From positions 496,001-560,000 of the forward strand of contig CM025852.1 of NCBI GenBank assembly GCA_003952965.2: a stretch of DNA of 64,000 nucleotides, written 5' to 3'. The position numbers and the translations under genes are program-made. Below are positions 34,680 to 47,243 of this stretch, piece after piece; the first letter of the stretch is position 1; every line of letters begins with the position of its first letter. The notes under the pieces are model-generated. The model was not told where the DNA came from, did no database searches, and saw only the letters and a program-made list of their open reading frames with translations. This DNA is from Morella rubra (taxonomy: Eukaryota > Streptophyta > Magnoliopsida > Fagales > Myricaceae).

Positions 34680-34923
34680 GTGGCAGACACGCGGTGATGA
34701 TGTGGTGGGCTCCTATTAAGTAGATAGGTGTCGCTTAATAATTCGTTATAATGTGGATTTTAAAGCCACGTCAGCGATGGCGTTAACGGATTTGACGGCA
34801 AATGGACAGAGGGACTTATTTTTTCTTAAAACTCGACCTCATGGGCCTAATTGTTAAAAACGTTACTTCAGGAGCCTATTTGCAACTTTGAAGTACCACA
34901 GGAGCCTCTAGTGTAATTAAGCC
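34680..34923 (-). repeat. Terminal region of MULE 2 (right end)
   Basis: Read on the minus strand it starts 'ggcttaattacactagagg' and includes 'ttgcaaataggctcctgaag', 'cgttaacgccatcgctgacg' and CACGTCA, a composition common at MULE ends. The partner terminus was not found at the left. Confidence 0.5.
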
Positions 34924-35766
34924 TTTTCTTTTCTAATAGGAGGACTTGACTTTCGCTTTTATTGTCTTGTTTATGATTTTCGTACGACTTGTCTTTGGCT
35001 TTTGTCTGGTTTAAGATTTCGAAGCTTCTTCTTTTTCAATTTTCAATATCTTGTAGATAATTTATAGGAGCATCTTTTATTTTATTTTTATTTAAAAAGA
35101 TATATATGAAAAAGGAATCCGGTGTCGTTTGTATATCACTCTTTTTGATCATATGCCGCTTGAATACGCGTTAGAGAATTAATTGGACCGCCACGATGTT
35201 TTAGCTTTGTATGGTCGTTTGGGCCGGGACATATAGTGCGATCCCCAACCCACCCTAACTGAAGGTTTGGCCCAATTTCTCCGTTCCTAAGATAAAAGTA
35301 AGAAGTTAATCTGACTCTCATCAGTCGTCACCCGCTTGTATTTCTCGTTCCCTGTTTGGTTGCCTAGAAACTGCGAGAGATAAAAAACAGAAAGGAACAA
35401 GAAATTCGAGTCTCGGAATTTTTCTGCCTCTGTTCTCTTCTTTCTATCGTTTCCCGATTCCGATGTCTAAATTACACGTTAACATCTTAAACTATTACTT
35501 TATTTATAATTGTCCCTCTAAAGTACCCTTCCTAGCAATTGATCACATCAAAGTAACTCTTTTTTTTATGTGACAGTTTATGTCTTCTCTAACAGCTCTA
35601 TCTTTTATCTTTAATTCTCTCCAGCAATCAAGGAAAAAGTGGATGGGGATTAATCTTGTCACTAGCCCAGCAAGAGAATTCTCTCATAAATCCTAGCTGC
35701 GACAGTTTTCAGTTTCAACATTTGAAGCTCAGGGAACTTCCAATTAACTACCTACCACTCTTTGGA
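34924..35766 (+). repeat. 5' flank of ankyrin fragment E
   Basis: Matches 18493-19295 with a few indels, starting exactly where MULE 2 stops. Contains the same open leader frame (from about 35656). Confidence 0.65.
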
Positions 35767-36111
35767 ATGGATCAGCAATGTTTCTTATACTCTTCAATCC
35801 CGACAGATCCAGAAGTTTTGGACAACATCGATAAGATTCCATTTGTTGACACTCCTTTACACGCTGCTTCATCCGCAGGGCAGATCCGTTTTGCCATGGA
35901 GATCATGATGTTGAAGCCTTCATTTGCTAGGAAGCTTAATCAAGATGGTCTCACCCCCATGCACCTTGCCTTGCAGTATGACCGTATTCCACTGATGGTC
36001 CGGCTACTTGATGCTGATAAGGACCGTATTCCCTTGGTGGTCCGTATTCCATATTATTCTCCCGAATGTATTTTCGCCCCAAAACAGAGTTTTACTACTT
36101 GTTCATCATAG
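35767..36111 (+). pseudogene. Ankyrin gene fragment E
   Basis: Starts MDQQCFLYSSI (a deletion relative to MDQSLKDAAEQ...IEFLYSSI), then TPLHAASSAGQIRFA and LTPMHLALQYDR. A short piece (DRIPL) is duplicated near 35980-36035. At about 36045 the exon is joined to sequence that in unit B lies 3' of the gene (21056-21110), so most of exon 1 and all of exon 2 are deleted. Confidence 0.8.
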
Positions 36112-38000
36112 GTGTGTAAATATGCATTTTACTTCCCCCATTCACACCTGACGTCTCACGTTTGTCTCTACCAAATCACTTGCCATTCAAATCGTTCTTT
36201 CTTTGACTGAATAACGAATGTGTCGACCTGGACTTGGACTTTTGCGCTATGGTTCGAATGGATAATGAGTGTGTGGACCTGGACTGATCTTGAAATTCCA
36301 AAAGCTCCTGTCCCTGGTGATACACTTTTGTAACTATTTTAATAATTTTTTTTATAAATTTTCTCTATTGTTTTATTTATTATTTTTGTCATAATGTTGA
36401 TAATGATTATATTTCCTAATAACTGTTAATTTTTTATTTTTAATTAATTTTTATTATTTTTGTAAATTTTTATTTGTTTTATAATTTTTGCACAATTTTT
36501 ATCTTTGTCTTTTAAATTTTATGAATATTTTTTATTATTTTCATATTTTATCTATTTTTATAATTTTTTTTTATATTTTTGAAACTATTTTCCACTTATT
36601 TTTTGAATTATATATTTTTCTGAATTTTTAAAGGAGTTTTTTTATTATTTTTATTTTTTGAATATCATAAGAACTATAAAACTTAAAATATAAATCATTT
36701 CAAATTTTAAACAACCAAAAAACCCTTACAACAAAACAATATTTAAATCAAAAAATTTGAAAGTTGAACTCAAAAGTTAAACCAAAATCAAAACGATCCC
36801 TGACAAACTCCTAAAGGAAGATAAAAAAAAAAAAAATTTATTATGTAATGTCAAAAAGTAAAGATTTCATACCACTAATAGCCTGAATATTAGACGATTT
36901 TACATTGGCTAGCTTTTTTAAAATTAAAAACTTATCCATTTTTTAAAGAAACCAAAAATTCATCAAGTAATAGCATTAAATTGACATATTTCAAAAGCTG
37001 AAGATTTTAACAAGGAAATGTGAACAAAGACATAAGGTTGTTTGGAACCTAATGTTCAGGATCTTTCGGAGTGGTGGGAAATATGTAAACAAATTACACT
37101 TATCACAACGTAATATTGCACAATAAAAAGCTAGTACTTTAATTGACAAGTAAACTCATAAATTAATCAGCAAGTGAACTTATAGATATTCATCATAAAC
37201 ACAACAATCAAAAGTGATTCTTAAGAAATAGAAAGTGAAGTGAACTTGTGGCACACATCAATAAGGCAATCAAAAACAAAACTCAATCTATATGTCATTG
37301 TAATCCAACCCAGTAAACATTAATCTATCTAGGTCTACACTAATATATATGTTTTATCATATAAATGAGATCTACATTCAACCTGTAAATCTAATGATTC
37401 TCAAGTGATAAATATGATCTTGCTTTCGGACAATTCTAGATTATATAGCATCTATCAAGGTTAACAAGTATCACTTTTCTCCTTCACAGATTTTTGTAAT
37501 ATAATTGAAATTAATTAATCCTCAAATTAGATTTGTTTTAATGTTTATGAGCTTCCAAGTAGTTGTGACCATGCCATCCATTTCACATATATTTCAAGGG
37601 CGGGCCTGGGTTAAAAAAAAAAAAAACTTAGGTGTAAAAACAAAAATTGTGGGAGCCAAACAGAACAGTGACTTCTATTTGCCCCTAGCATCCGTTAATG
37701 TCAAAACTACGACCCATTTCCAAACAAGCTATCGCTTTGCCTATGCCTCTAGTGGTTCCTTGTCTTAGGCACCAAAAAAAAAAGGGGGCTCCATTTTTAG
37801 CATAATTACAAGAATTGCGTATAGGAGATCTCTTTGTTTGTAAAATTTTAGAGAGATTAAAATTTTAAAGTATTGAATTTGGTGAAAAAGTGAAGAAATA
37901 GATGATTTTTAATATTTAATATAAAAAAATAATTTAATAAAAAAATTATATTATAATTTTTTATTGTATTAAAAATTAAAAAACGTGTTAAATTTTAGTG
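36112..38000. other. AT-rich spacer before ankyrin gene F
   Basis: 36195-36330 matches the proximal upstream region of gene A (about 11340-11450), including a TTGACT. 36540-36790 matches the AT-rich block at 10155-10450. 36800-37560 has no match and no gene. 37740-37800 resembles 60180-60230. Confidence 0.5.
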
Positions 38001-38462
38001 TGCAGACGCCCACCGCGCAGGTCGTCAACTTATTTCCCGACGATAAAGAACTTAGTAACAACGAGCTTTTTTTTTACCGTCTCTAATGCTGGTTAATGGG
38101 GACGCGCTACCTGATGTTGCTAAAATAAAGTCTTGCCAGAGCCAATATTTCTTGTAGTAACGAGCGCGTGGACCTCGACTTGGAATCTTGTGCTACAAAA
38201 AGTCGTTGCCAGAGCTAAAAAAAGTCTACCAAATCGCTTTCCCATTCAAATCGTTCTTTCTTTGACTGAATAACAAGCGTGGACGTGGGCTTGGACTTTT
38301 CTGATTTGGCTAATGAGTGTGTGGACTTGGTCTCTTGAAATTCCAAAAGCTCCTGCCCTTGATGATATGTTCCCTTGCCATCTCGACCGTGGCGACTGGT
38401 CATTATCCCTAAGCAGGTTCCAGATGTGGCATGCCCGCAGTCCACTCCTTTCCTTCTAACTC
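38001..38462 (+). promoter_or_regulatory. Upstream region of ankyrin gene F
   Basis: Homologous to 11145-11550 and 60235-60732, with a W-box core (TTGACT) at about 38262. The paired W boxes present upstream of A and G are not seen near here. Confidence 0.4.
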
Positions 38463-40102
38463 ATGCCTGCCACTCCTCAGATGAATCAGAGTCTGATGTA
38501 CGCTGCCAAGCAAGGAGACATTGAGTTCTTGTACTCGCGATACTAGGGGATCCAAAAGTGTTGGACGTCATCGATGAGATTCCATTTGCTGAAACTCCTT
38601 TACACGCTGCTGCGTCTGCAGGCCAGACCCATTTCGCCATGGAGATCATGATTTTGAAGCCATCATTTGCTAGAAAGCTTAATCAACTCGGCCTCACCCC
38701 CATGCACCTTGCTTTGCAATACGACCAAATCGAAGTGGTGCTCCGTCTACTTGACGTTGACAAGGATCTCGTCCGTGTCCCAGGAAGGGGGGGTCTTACT
38801 CCATTGCATTATGCAGCTGAAAAAGGATTCCTCGATGTTTTAGCTGAATTTCTGTGCGTCTGCCCCGAGTCCATTCAAGATGTGACAATTCAAAGGGAGA
38901 CTGCTCTTCATATTGCCCTGAAAGAGGACGTGTTCGATGCTTTTGAGCTCCTTGTAGGATGGCTTCGAAGGGCCTGGTCTAGAAATGCCTACTCGCGTGA
39001 ACGGATTTGTCTGAACTGGAAAGATGCGGACGGTAACACTGTGTTGCACATTGCTGTATCGAAAAATCAAACGCAGGCGAGTCCTCTTACATGCATGTTC
39101 TCTATTAGACAAGGATAATAGAATTGCGGTATCATGTTTTGCAAGGGGCTGGTCGCCCAGTAAAGATTTGATCTCAGGAACATGAAAATTTGACCTCCAA
39201 TGGCCTGCATAAGGTTTTGGTAGCTATATATAATGTTCTTTTCTTCTTAGATTTTAATTTGCAATATTTGCTTTATTTTTTTGTATGTTCTTAACTTTTT
39301 TTTAATGTTAGTATTTGGAGCAATTATGCATCTCTACATTATGCAGGGGGTAAGATTGTTATTGGATTGTGGAGCTAATGTGAACGCCAAGAATTCAGGG
39401 GGTTGTACGGCTCTGGACGTCTTGCAAGGCGACAACCAAGAGATCAGGAATTTGTTGTGTCGTGCGGGAGCTCGAAGTGCTTCTTCTCTGCCTACAGCTG
39501 CATCTTTTAATGATTTCTTGCGTTCTCCTCTCTCACTTGCTGGCAAGATGAAAATAGGCTTCTATCGTGAGGCAGGGAACCTAACAAATGAAATGCGCAA
39601 TGCGCTGCTGGTGGTTGGTGCACTGCTTGTAACAGTTAGCTACCAAGGAGCACTCAGCCCTCCTGGTGGCGTTTGGCAAGATAACTACAATCCCGGAACC
39701 GATCAGCTCAATTGCACTGCTCTGATTAATAGCAACAGCAGTGATCAAGTCGATCAAACCCCACACCAGGCCGGGAAAATAATCATGGCCCTTTCCAATT
39801 CATATTATTTTTTCATCATTAATAGTCTGACCTTTTATTTTGCAAACAGTCTTATAATCATGCTCCTCCCCCATTGTCTTATCGGGGTTATGTTCTGCGC
39901 ACTTCTTGCGTTCCTGTTTCTGAGCTACTATGCCGCAAAAAGCATAATACTTCCTTCAGCTACTCTGCTTGTTCTAGAACAGCTAGTCATCCTTAACCTT
40001 GCAATTTATGCTCTGCATAATCTCCACAAGAGGTTGCGAGGAGAATTTAACCGGGCTTTATATAGGCTAGGGGGTAACGTCCCTTTCGAGTTGCTCAGGT
40101 AG
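38463..40102 (+). pseudogene. Ankyrin-repeat/PGG membrane protein, copy F, one-base frameshift
   Basis: The layout is that of copy A: exon 1 38463-39076, GC-AG intron 39077-39346, exon 2 39347-40102. One C is missing at about 38536 (GTACTCGCGATAC against GTACTCCGCGATAC), so translation from the first ATG stops after 27 codons (SRY then TAG). The frame is otherwise open. Starting at the ATG 38558 (MLDVIDEIPF) gives about 425 residues, lacking only part of the first repeat. The PGG half differs from A by many residues (for example LYRLGGNVPFELLR), so F is an older copy. It could be a truncated but expressed protein. Confidence 0.8.
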
Positions 40103-40772
40103 AACTCAGCTTGTTTCAAATGGCAAGAGTGATGGGAAACATGTGGGAATCAGAAGTCAGCTTGCTTTCTTCTGAATTATCGAATTGTGCTTTGAATCGT
40201 AGCTGGTTTTTTTTTCAATCAGCTTTGGCTGTCTCTTTTAGAGACCACGCTGGCTCCCTCTGGTTTTATCTACACGGAGCGTTCATTGGCATGTACTCCC
40301 ATTGTTGTTGAATGTCAGGCATTGACCTTGGCTTCTCGAGTCGCTACTCATCATGGCTGGAATCATGTACTCCTTCCCTTTCGTAGATTTCTAGTCGACA
40401 AAGCAATTTTTCTCATCTCTATTGGCCCCTTGTACGACTCTTCTCCCTTTAGGCACCTATATGTAATGATCAGATTGTACAATATTGGATTTAATTATTT
40501 CAATTTGTGGCCAGTAAGTTTGAATACAAACTGTTGGTGTCTTGAGGTCTTCTACACAATTCTATTGCAGATATTGAAATATTGTTACGTGATGTAATCG
40601 AGTAACAAAAATCCTCGTCTCTTGATTGTCGTCAGCTTAAACATGGCCAGCAGGGTCAAATCCATTGCATGTTTTATATAATGTCACTCAACAATATAAC
40701 CGTGTGATATCTCATGTCATAACAGATAATAAAATATTTCTTGAAAAATTTAGCCTCAAGCTTGGATCTGTA
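40103..40772 (+). repeat. 3' flank module of unit F
   Basis: Matches 13184-13833 with an extra block at 40205-40310 that resembles 15395-15485. No gene is seen. Confidence 0.55.
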
Positions 40773-40990
40773 CACTTTCTTTTTTTTGCTGAATAAAATC
40801 TATATTAAAACTAAAGGAAACTACGAACCAAAGGCCATATCACAAGTCTGGATATGCTAGAGAAGACGCAAAGAGGAGAAAAAACCCACACAGTTACAAC
40901 TAGCAGCCCATTGAGCCAACCGATGAGCTAAAACATTGCACCTGCGGGGGAACCAAGCGACCTTCCAATCACATCCAAGAGTGTTGATCG
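40773..40990 (-). mobile_element. LINE 3' end in unit F (same insertion as 13834)
   Basis: Same RNase-H tail, stop and poly-A as at 13834-14055, at the same relative place, so it was inherited by duplication. Confidence 0.7.
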
Positions 40991-41779
40991 ACGCGATCAT
41001 TCACTAGCTAGTAGCCTCACCACCCCTTAACTTTCCTTGTTTTTTTTTCCCCTATATATGCATTTCTTTTTGGCCGTAGGATGTTGTGATTTAATTGTGT
41101 CTCTAATTAATTAAGGGCCTCTTAATTATGACTACCCCATGTTATAATTAGTTCAATGTTTACGGTTTTGTAAGCTATTTGTTGGTGATGTAACACAAGA
41201 AGGTAAATTTTTGTTGTAAAATTAACATGGAATTTCATATTTTCGTTTCTTAATATTTCCTATAGCTAGCTATATACGTAAAATAGTTTTCTAGGGTTCA
41301 TTTATAAACCTATGGTCATTTGGGTCAGGGCGTCAGGTTAAAGTGCAATCCTCAGCCTAGCCTAACGAAAGGTTCACCCCAATATGCCTCATCTATTTAG
41401 AAGATAAAAATATTAGTATAGTGAAAAAAAAATCAATTTTGCATCACATTTTGCATCTTTTAAGTGCCACCTTTTTAAAATTTATATTATAAATTATCAA
41501 ACTCGGATTCTTACACCTCTAGGGGCCAACGAATCATAAAAAAAAAAAAAAAAAAAAAAAAATCAAAATTAAGACCTCACGGTTAAAATTAGAAAAAAAC
41601 AAAAAAGATTTCGTGTTAATGTTAAATTATAATATAGAGATGCAAATGGTAATTTTATTGAAAGTGCAATAATATTGTAGTATCAAACTTGATAGTTTAA
41701 GGTGTAAATTAATTGTAAGGAAGTGCCATAGTTATATGTTACAAAGTATATTTTTCTCAATTATATATGAAAATAAACT
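40991..41779. other. AT-rich non-coding part of unit F
   Basis: Matches 14056-15100, with a long A run near 41537-41560. No gene is seen. Confidence 0.5.
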
Positions 41780-41869
41780 AATAACACATGAATTAACACC
41801 TTGTATGTCTCCTTCGTTGTTTGGAATAACACATGAATTAACACCTTGTATGTCTCCTTCGTTGTTTGG
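41780..41869 (+). repeat. 45-bp tandem duplication
   Basis: 'aataacacatgaattaacac' to 'cgttgtttgg' occurs twice in tandem (41780-41824 and 41825-41869). Unit A has it once (about 15111-15155). Confidence 0.85.
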
Positions 41870-43193
41870 TTGCTTAGAAAGGACAAGAAAAATAAAGAGA
41901 AACGAAGCAATAACTCAATTAAGCTGATTCTTATTCTTTTGCTTTTTGCCATTGTTTTCGACATCAAGAGACAAAGCCACCTCCCACTTTGCCTACATGG
42001 TTTGAGGCTTCGTCGTTCTTGCATGAGGCGAATTAATATTCAATCATGTTTGGTGTTCTGATAGATACTCTTCCATTCTTAATTTCCCTGGTTTTTTTTA
42101 ATCAGCTTTGGCTGTCTCTTTTAGAGACCACGCTGGCTCCCTCTGTTTTATCTACACGAAGCGTTCATTGGCATGTACTCCCATGGTTGTTGAATGTCAG
42201 CTTTGAGATATATATTGTTTCATGAACAATTTGTGATAACTGTTGGGCTCTTGGGATCTTCCCCATGTACAATTCTATTGCATCTAGCCCCTGATATCAA
42301 ATTGTCACCTGATGTAACAAATTCCCCATCTCTTGATTGTCGTCTTGCACGACACGGCCAGTGGGTTCAAATCCATTGAAATTTTTCTACAATATTGTCA
42401 CTCAACAATATAACCTATCTCATGATTATCTAGACAACTGGTTTTTAGGTCATATATCTAACACTCCGTTCTCCTCCTCCTCATCTGCTACTTAATTTTA
42501 ACAGCAATCATACTGTCTGTTTTGAGCATCCTCGTTTCAACGCTCTACTGTGCTATCGTTTCGCCTCTACTTTTGTTGGTTGTTGCAGTGCAGTTTCAGA
42601 GAATTCCCCTAGATTTGTAGATCCAAGGCTAAGCAGCTGTTAATTCGTTCATCAAAGAAAAAATATTTCTTGAAAACTTTAAGCTCAAGCTTGGATCTGT
42701 ACACATTCGAGAGTGTTGATAGACGCGATCGATCATTCACTAGTAGCCTCACCACCTCTAATTAACTTTCCAGCTTGATTCATTTTTCTGTGCATTTCTT
42801 TTTAGCCGCAGGATGTTGCTTTTAATTGCGTATGTAATTAAGGGCCTCTTATGACTACCCCATGTTATTAGTGGAATGTTTACGGTTTTGTAAGCTATTT
42901 GTTGGTGATGTAAAATGAGAAGGTTTTTGTTGTCAAACATGGAATTTCATATTTTGGTTTCTTAATATTTCCTGGCTACGTAAAATAGTTTTGTAGGGTT
43001 CATAAATAAACCTATGGTCATTTGGGACAGGCTAAAGTGCAATCCACAGCCCAACCTAACGGAAGGTTCACCCCAACACCTGATCTGTTTAGAAGATAAA
43101 AATATAGTAAAAAAAAAAATCACATTTTGCATCTTCTAAGAGCCACCGTTTTTAAATTTATATTTAAATTATCAAACTTGAAATCTTAGGCCG
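41870..43193 (+). repeat. Second 3' flank module of unit F
   Basis: Matches 15170-16457 with indels. No gene is seen. Confidence 0.55.
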
Positions 43194-43478
43194 GTGCCCA
43201 ACTCACAATTCCTTGACCAACAACGCCGGTCAATTCTTATGGACGCCGACGAACTCGTCAACCCTTCGACTTTTGAAAACCTTCCGCAACAATCAATCTT
43301 GAGAAACCCTCAAGATCCTTCAAACTTTGGTGATACAATCTCAATAGAAATCAAGTATGAATTGATAAATCTTCAATCAGCAATGTCCCACTTTCACAGC
43401 CTTCCACCAGAGGGAAGAAATCAGACTCTCAAGCTCAGGTATGAACAAATCGGATTTTCGCACACGAAGAGAAAATAG
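43194..43478 (+). CDS. Unrecognised 94-residue ORF, sister of 16458-16757
   Basis: Starts MPNSQFLDQQ and keeps DADELVNPSTFEN, NPQDPSNFGD and FHSLPPEGRNQ. It ends five residues earlier than its sister because of a TAG. Family unknown; see the entry at 16458. Confidence 0.35.
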   Translation: MPNSQFLDQQRRSILMDADELVNPSTFENLPQQSILRNPQDPSNFGDTISIEIKYELINLQSAMSHFHSLPPEGRNQTLKLRYEQIGFSHTKRK

Positions 43479-44409
43479 AGGATATTCATATAGAGAGGAC
43501 TTTTTGGGAGTAAGAATATTCAATAGTCTTCTTAATAACGCAAGGGCTTAGGGAAAGATTTGTACTGTTTTAGTAAGAGTAGAAAGGTAAAACGAAGTCA
43601 TTTGGAGGTTTTGGCAAATTTCGAGAATTTTGATTTGAAGTTTGGTAAAATCCCGCCAGGCTAACCGTAGGCTAACCATACCAACTGAAAAACCTCTCAA
43701 CTGTTTAGCAATGTATCCCATACTTTTCAGATGCAACCAACAATCTTCCAGAAGCTTCTATCATATTCTTTTGGTCTCCACATCCTTCATAAACCAACCA
43801 AGTTTCTATATACATTCTAAAATGAAAATTACATTTGTAAAAGATTGTTTTGCCCTTGGAAATAATGCCAACATACATAGACACTTTCATTATCCATTAT
43901 GAGGAGTGGTATGTTAAAAGAAATGGTCGAGCTTTAAAATGCCGAAACTGAGGACTGAGTGAGGAGGGTGGCTGCTAGTTCGAGGAGAGTTTTCGAAAAT
44001 CCCTGTCTTTTATAATGGTCAGTGATGGGCCATGAATTGTAAGGCCCAAACTTGGCCCAACTTCCCCTGGTTTGACCTTCTATTGAGGTTCCCGCTTGAC
44101 CATTTAAATCTCGGGAATTGAGAGTCCTCAAGGCTTGAGACTTCTAATCGAGCACTCAAGAGGGACCTATATGATCGGACATGATAAGGTTCTAAGTTCT
44201 AATCTCTCGTTGCTAATGAACTCCTAATAGGATTGTGGCTCCTCCTAGCCTATAAAAGCAAGGTAGTCTTCTTTTGATTATGGACATGCTTAATTCCATA
44301 ATCTATGCACTAAACACTTGATTCAGATTTAACTTGATCATCGAAGACTTGATCCGAGGCCACCTCCATTGATGATTCTTGTAGAATTTACCGGCTCCAA
44401 ATTTGTGGT
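43479..44409 (+). mobile_element. Non-coding stretch and LTR-like remnant of unit F
   Basis: 43910-44400 matches 17165-17690, with TATAAAA at 44251-44257 and 'aacttgatcatcgaag' in place of 'aacttgaccgtcggag'. Only promoter-like sequence is seen. Confidence 0.4.
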
Positions 44410-44545
44410 GATTCTTGAGTGGGATGCTATTTTGTTTCTTAGCTTGTGGTCTATTAACTATTTGGATGGTGAACTTTTCTATTTTTGTACGAGTCATCAG
44501 TCATTCCTTGAGATTTTACTCTTGACAGCTTCGTCAGCTACCCTT

Positions 44546-46931
44546 CATGATTTTCCCAAAAAGCAATACGGGTAAGAAATGAGGGGTTTTAGGGAGGTAT
44601 GGTTTAAAGATTTTAATTGGTTGGTATAGTGTATCAAAGGATGAAGCATATTGCTTGTGGTGTTATCTGTTTAGGCACCTAGAGGAGGGAAGTCGGGGGA
44701 GATGTGTTTACATCTACGGGATTTAGCAATTGGAAAAAGGCAGTGGAAGTTTTTGGTGAACATGTTGGTGCACATGATAGTGCTCACAATGAAGCTAGAA
44801 GACAATGTGAAACACTTGAAAATCAGCGACAAAGTGTGTCGCACATGTTATCCGCACATGGGCACGATCAAGAGAATGCTTATCGCATTCGTTTAACAGC
44901 GGTTTTAGATGCGTTCGTTATCTTTTTGGCAAGGATTAGCTTTTCGTGGTCATGACGAGTCTGAGAGTTCAATAAGGAAGGGCAATTTTCTTGAGCTTTT
45001 GAACGTGTTTTGCCAACGTGATGAAAAAATTGCTAAGACACTTAACACTAATGCTCCTGGAAACAACCAAATGACTTCTCCAAAAATTCAGAAGGAAATG
45101 GTGAGTGCTTGTGCAGCTCAGACCACACTTGCCATCATTAAAGAAATTGGAGATGGATTTTATTCTCTTATGGTTGATGAGTCTCGAGATAATTCAGTGA
45201 AGGAGCAAATGGCAGTGGTTTTGAGATATGTGAACATACGTGGACAGGTGATTGAAAGGTTTCTTGGTGTGGAACATGTTCCTGATACTTGCTCTGAATC
45301 TTTGAAAAAAAGTATAGACAAATTGTTTGCAAGACATGGGTTGTCAATATCCAGATTGAGAGGTCAAGGGTATGATGGGCATCAAACATGCGAGGCGAGT
45401 TCAATGGGTTGAAGTCACTCATTTTGAGGGACAATCCTTCTGCTATCTATATCCATTGTTTTGCTCACCAACTTCAATTGGCTGTTGTGGTATTGCAAAG
45501 AATAACTTGCAAGTTGGTGATTTTTTTAATTATACTTCCTTGATTGTGAATATGGTCGGAGCGTCATGTAAAAGGAAAGATGCTCTTCGGCAAAGTTGTC
45601 ATGAGAAGATAGTGGAGCGGTTGGACAAGGGAGAGATTTCTAGTGGAAGGGGCAAAAATCAAGAAACCAGTCTCGCACGACCAGGTGATTACTATATTTC
45701 ATTATAATATTAATAGACTTTTTTTATTTGTTTATAGTTTTATAATTCCTATAATATTGTAGGTGACACTCGTTGGGTTCATACTACCTTACAATAATCG
45801 TCTCTTCATTATGTGGTCATCAATATTGGAAGTGCTTGAACACATAAAAGATGATAGTACTCTCCCAGAACAAAGATCCATGGCTATGAGTTTAATGGAT
45901 AAGATGGAAAATTTTGAGTTTGTATTCACTATGCATCTGTTGAGGAATATAATGGAATTACAAACGAATTGTCACAAGCCTTACAGCGAAAAGATCAAGA
46001 CATTGTTAATGCTATGAGTTTGGTTGGAGTTATGAAGGAACAGTTGCAAGAAATGAAAGATATAGAATGGGATGGATTTTTGGAAGAAGTCAAAACTTTT
46101 TGTGTGGATAACTCTATTAGTGTGCCGAATATGGAAGACATTATACCAACTCGTAGTCGTTCAAGGCGTGGAGGGCAAACTATTACTTATTTCCATCATT
46201 TTCGTGTGGAAGTGTTTTGCAAGTTATTGATTTGATCATTCAGGAGATGAATAATCGGTTCACAGAAGCAAGTACGGAGTTACTTCTTTGCATAGCATGT
46301 CTTGATCCAAAAAATTCATTCTCAGCATTTGATCATGCTAAGTTACTTCGTCTTGCTGAGCTTTATCCAGAAGATTTCACAGTAGATGATCATTTGATAC
46401 TTAAAAATCAGCTTAATACCTATATTAGAGATGTTAGAAGAAATGATGCTTTTTCTGGGCTTCAAGATATTGGAGGTCTTGCTATGAAGATGGTTGAGAC
46501 CAAAAAGAATACTCTATTTCCATTAGTTTATCGACTTATTGAGTTGGCATTGGTCTTACCAGTTGCGACTGCAATCGTTGAAAGAGTATTTTCTACGATG
46601 AAGATCATCAAGAGTGATTTGCGTAATAGGAGAGAGATGATTGGATGAATGATTGCATGGTAGTGTACATCGAGCAAGAAGTTTTTAAAAATATTGAGAA
46701 CGAAGCCATTTTGCAACATTTTCAGAAGATGCAAAAACGTAGGATGCAATTGTCACCTCTCAATCGTAGTACATAGTACGGTACGTGTATTCTAATATTT
46801 TTAATACTTTTAGTCTTTAATTTTCAATATTGTAACTCTAAGAAATTTTTTGCATTACGAAGGGAAAAAAATTTTGTCATTTCGCGTTTAAAGTTTGACC
46901 CCTATGAATTTTGATCATGGATCCGCCACTG
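44546..46931 (+). mobile_element. hAT element, left-truncated, with decayed transposase
   Basis: It encodes, over several frames, the TTF-type finger remnant (CLWCYLF), GFSNWKKA, DUF4371 motifs (MVDESRDNS; GYDG; IHCFAHQLQLA) and the hAT dimerisation region (LALVLPVATAIVERVFSTMK, 46545-46605). It ends with ATCCGCCACTG at 46921-46931, the reverse of the CAGTGGCGG terminus also seen at 1049. The left end is missing: at 44545 it abuts unit F flank (match to 18400). About eight frameshifts or stops make it inactive. Confidence 0.85.
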
Positions 46932-47243
46932 AGCCCACACCCGCCGTTTGGAACGAAAATCAATCTCTAGAATCAACCCCAAACGCGACGCAGCCAGTGC
47001 AACTTCTTTCTTAGTTGAAAAACTCAATGGAAGACCATGAATCTGGACCCAAATGGGAGAGTGGGAAAGATCAATCTCATCAATAGTATCACCTACCTCC
47101 CAGATCTTCAAAACCAAGAGACAACCCTTAATATTCCAGGGGCTCTGCTGTATAATGAGATCCCGAAGTTGTATCGAAGGAAAACCGAAGATGAAACGAT
47201 TGTCAGCCAGCTCTTCAACCTCAAGCTGGGGAATGAAATGCCA
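46932..47243 (-). pseudogene. LINE ORF1 fragment (DUF4283)
   Basis: On the minus strand it encodes WHFIPQLEVEELADNRF, LKIWEVGDTIDEIDLSHSP, IWVQIHGLPLSFS and LILEIDFRSK, about 90% like the ORF1 at 51210-51520. The hAT TIR at 46931 directly abuts it, so the hAT had inserted into this LINE. Confidence 0.85.

Larger units (their letters stand above)
27738..34923 (-). mobile_element. MULE 2 (Mutator-like element), degenerate
   Basis: It holds a MuDR-type transposase on the minus strand (29578-32556) and a GRF zinc-finger exon on the + strand (28381-28596). The right edge is placed at about 34923 because ankyrin-unit flank, matching 18493 onward, resumes at 34924. The left edge is uncertain. It is from a different family than MULE 1 but has the same gene order. 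Confidence 0.55.

Noticed and set aside
27738-34923. A matched pair of terminal inverted repeats for MULE 2
   Set aside because: The left candidate (cactttgcacccctt...) and the right end (ggcttaattacactagagg in reverse) do not align, so no TIR pair is claimed.
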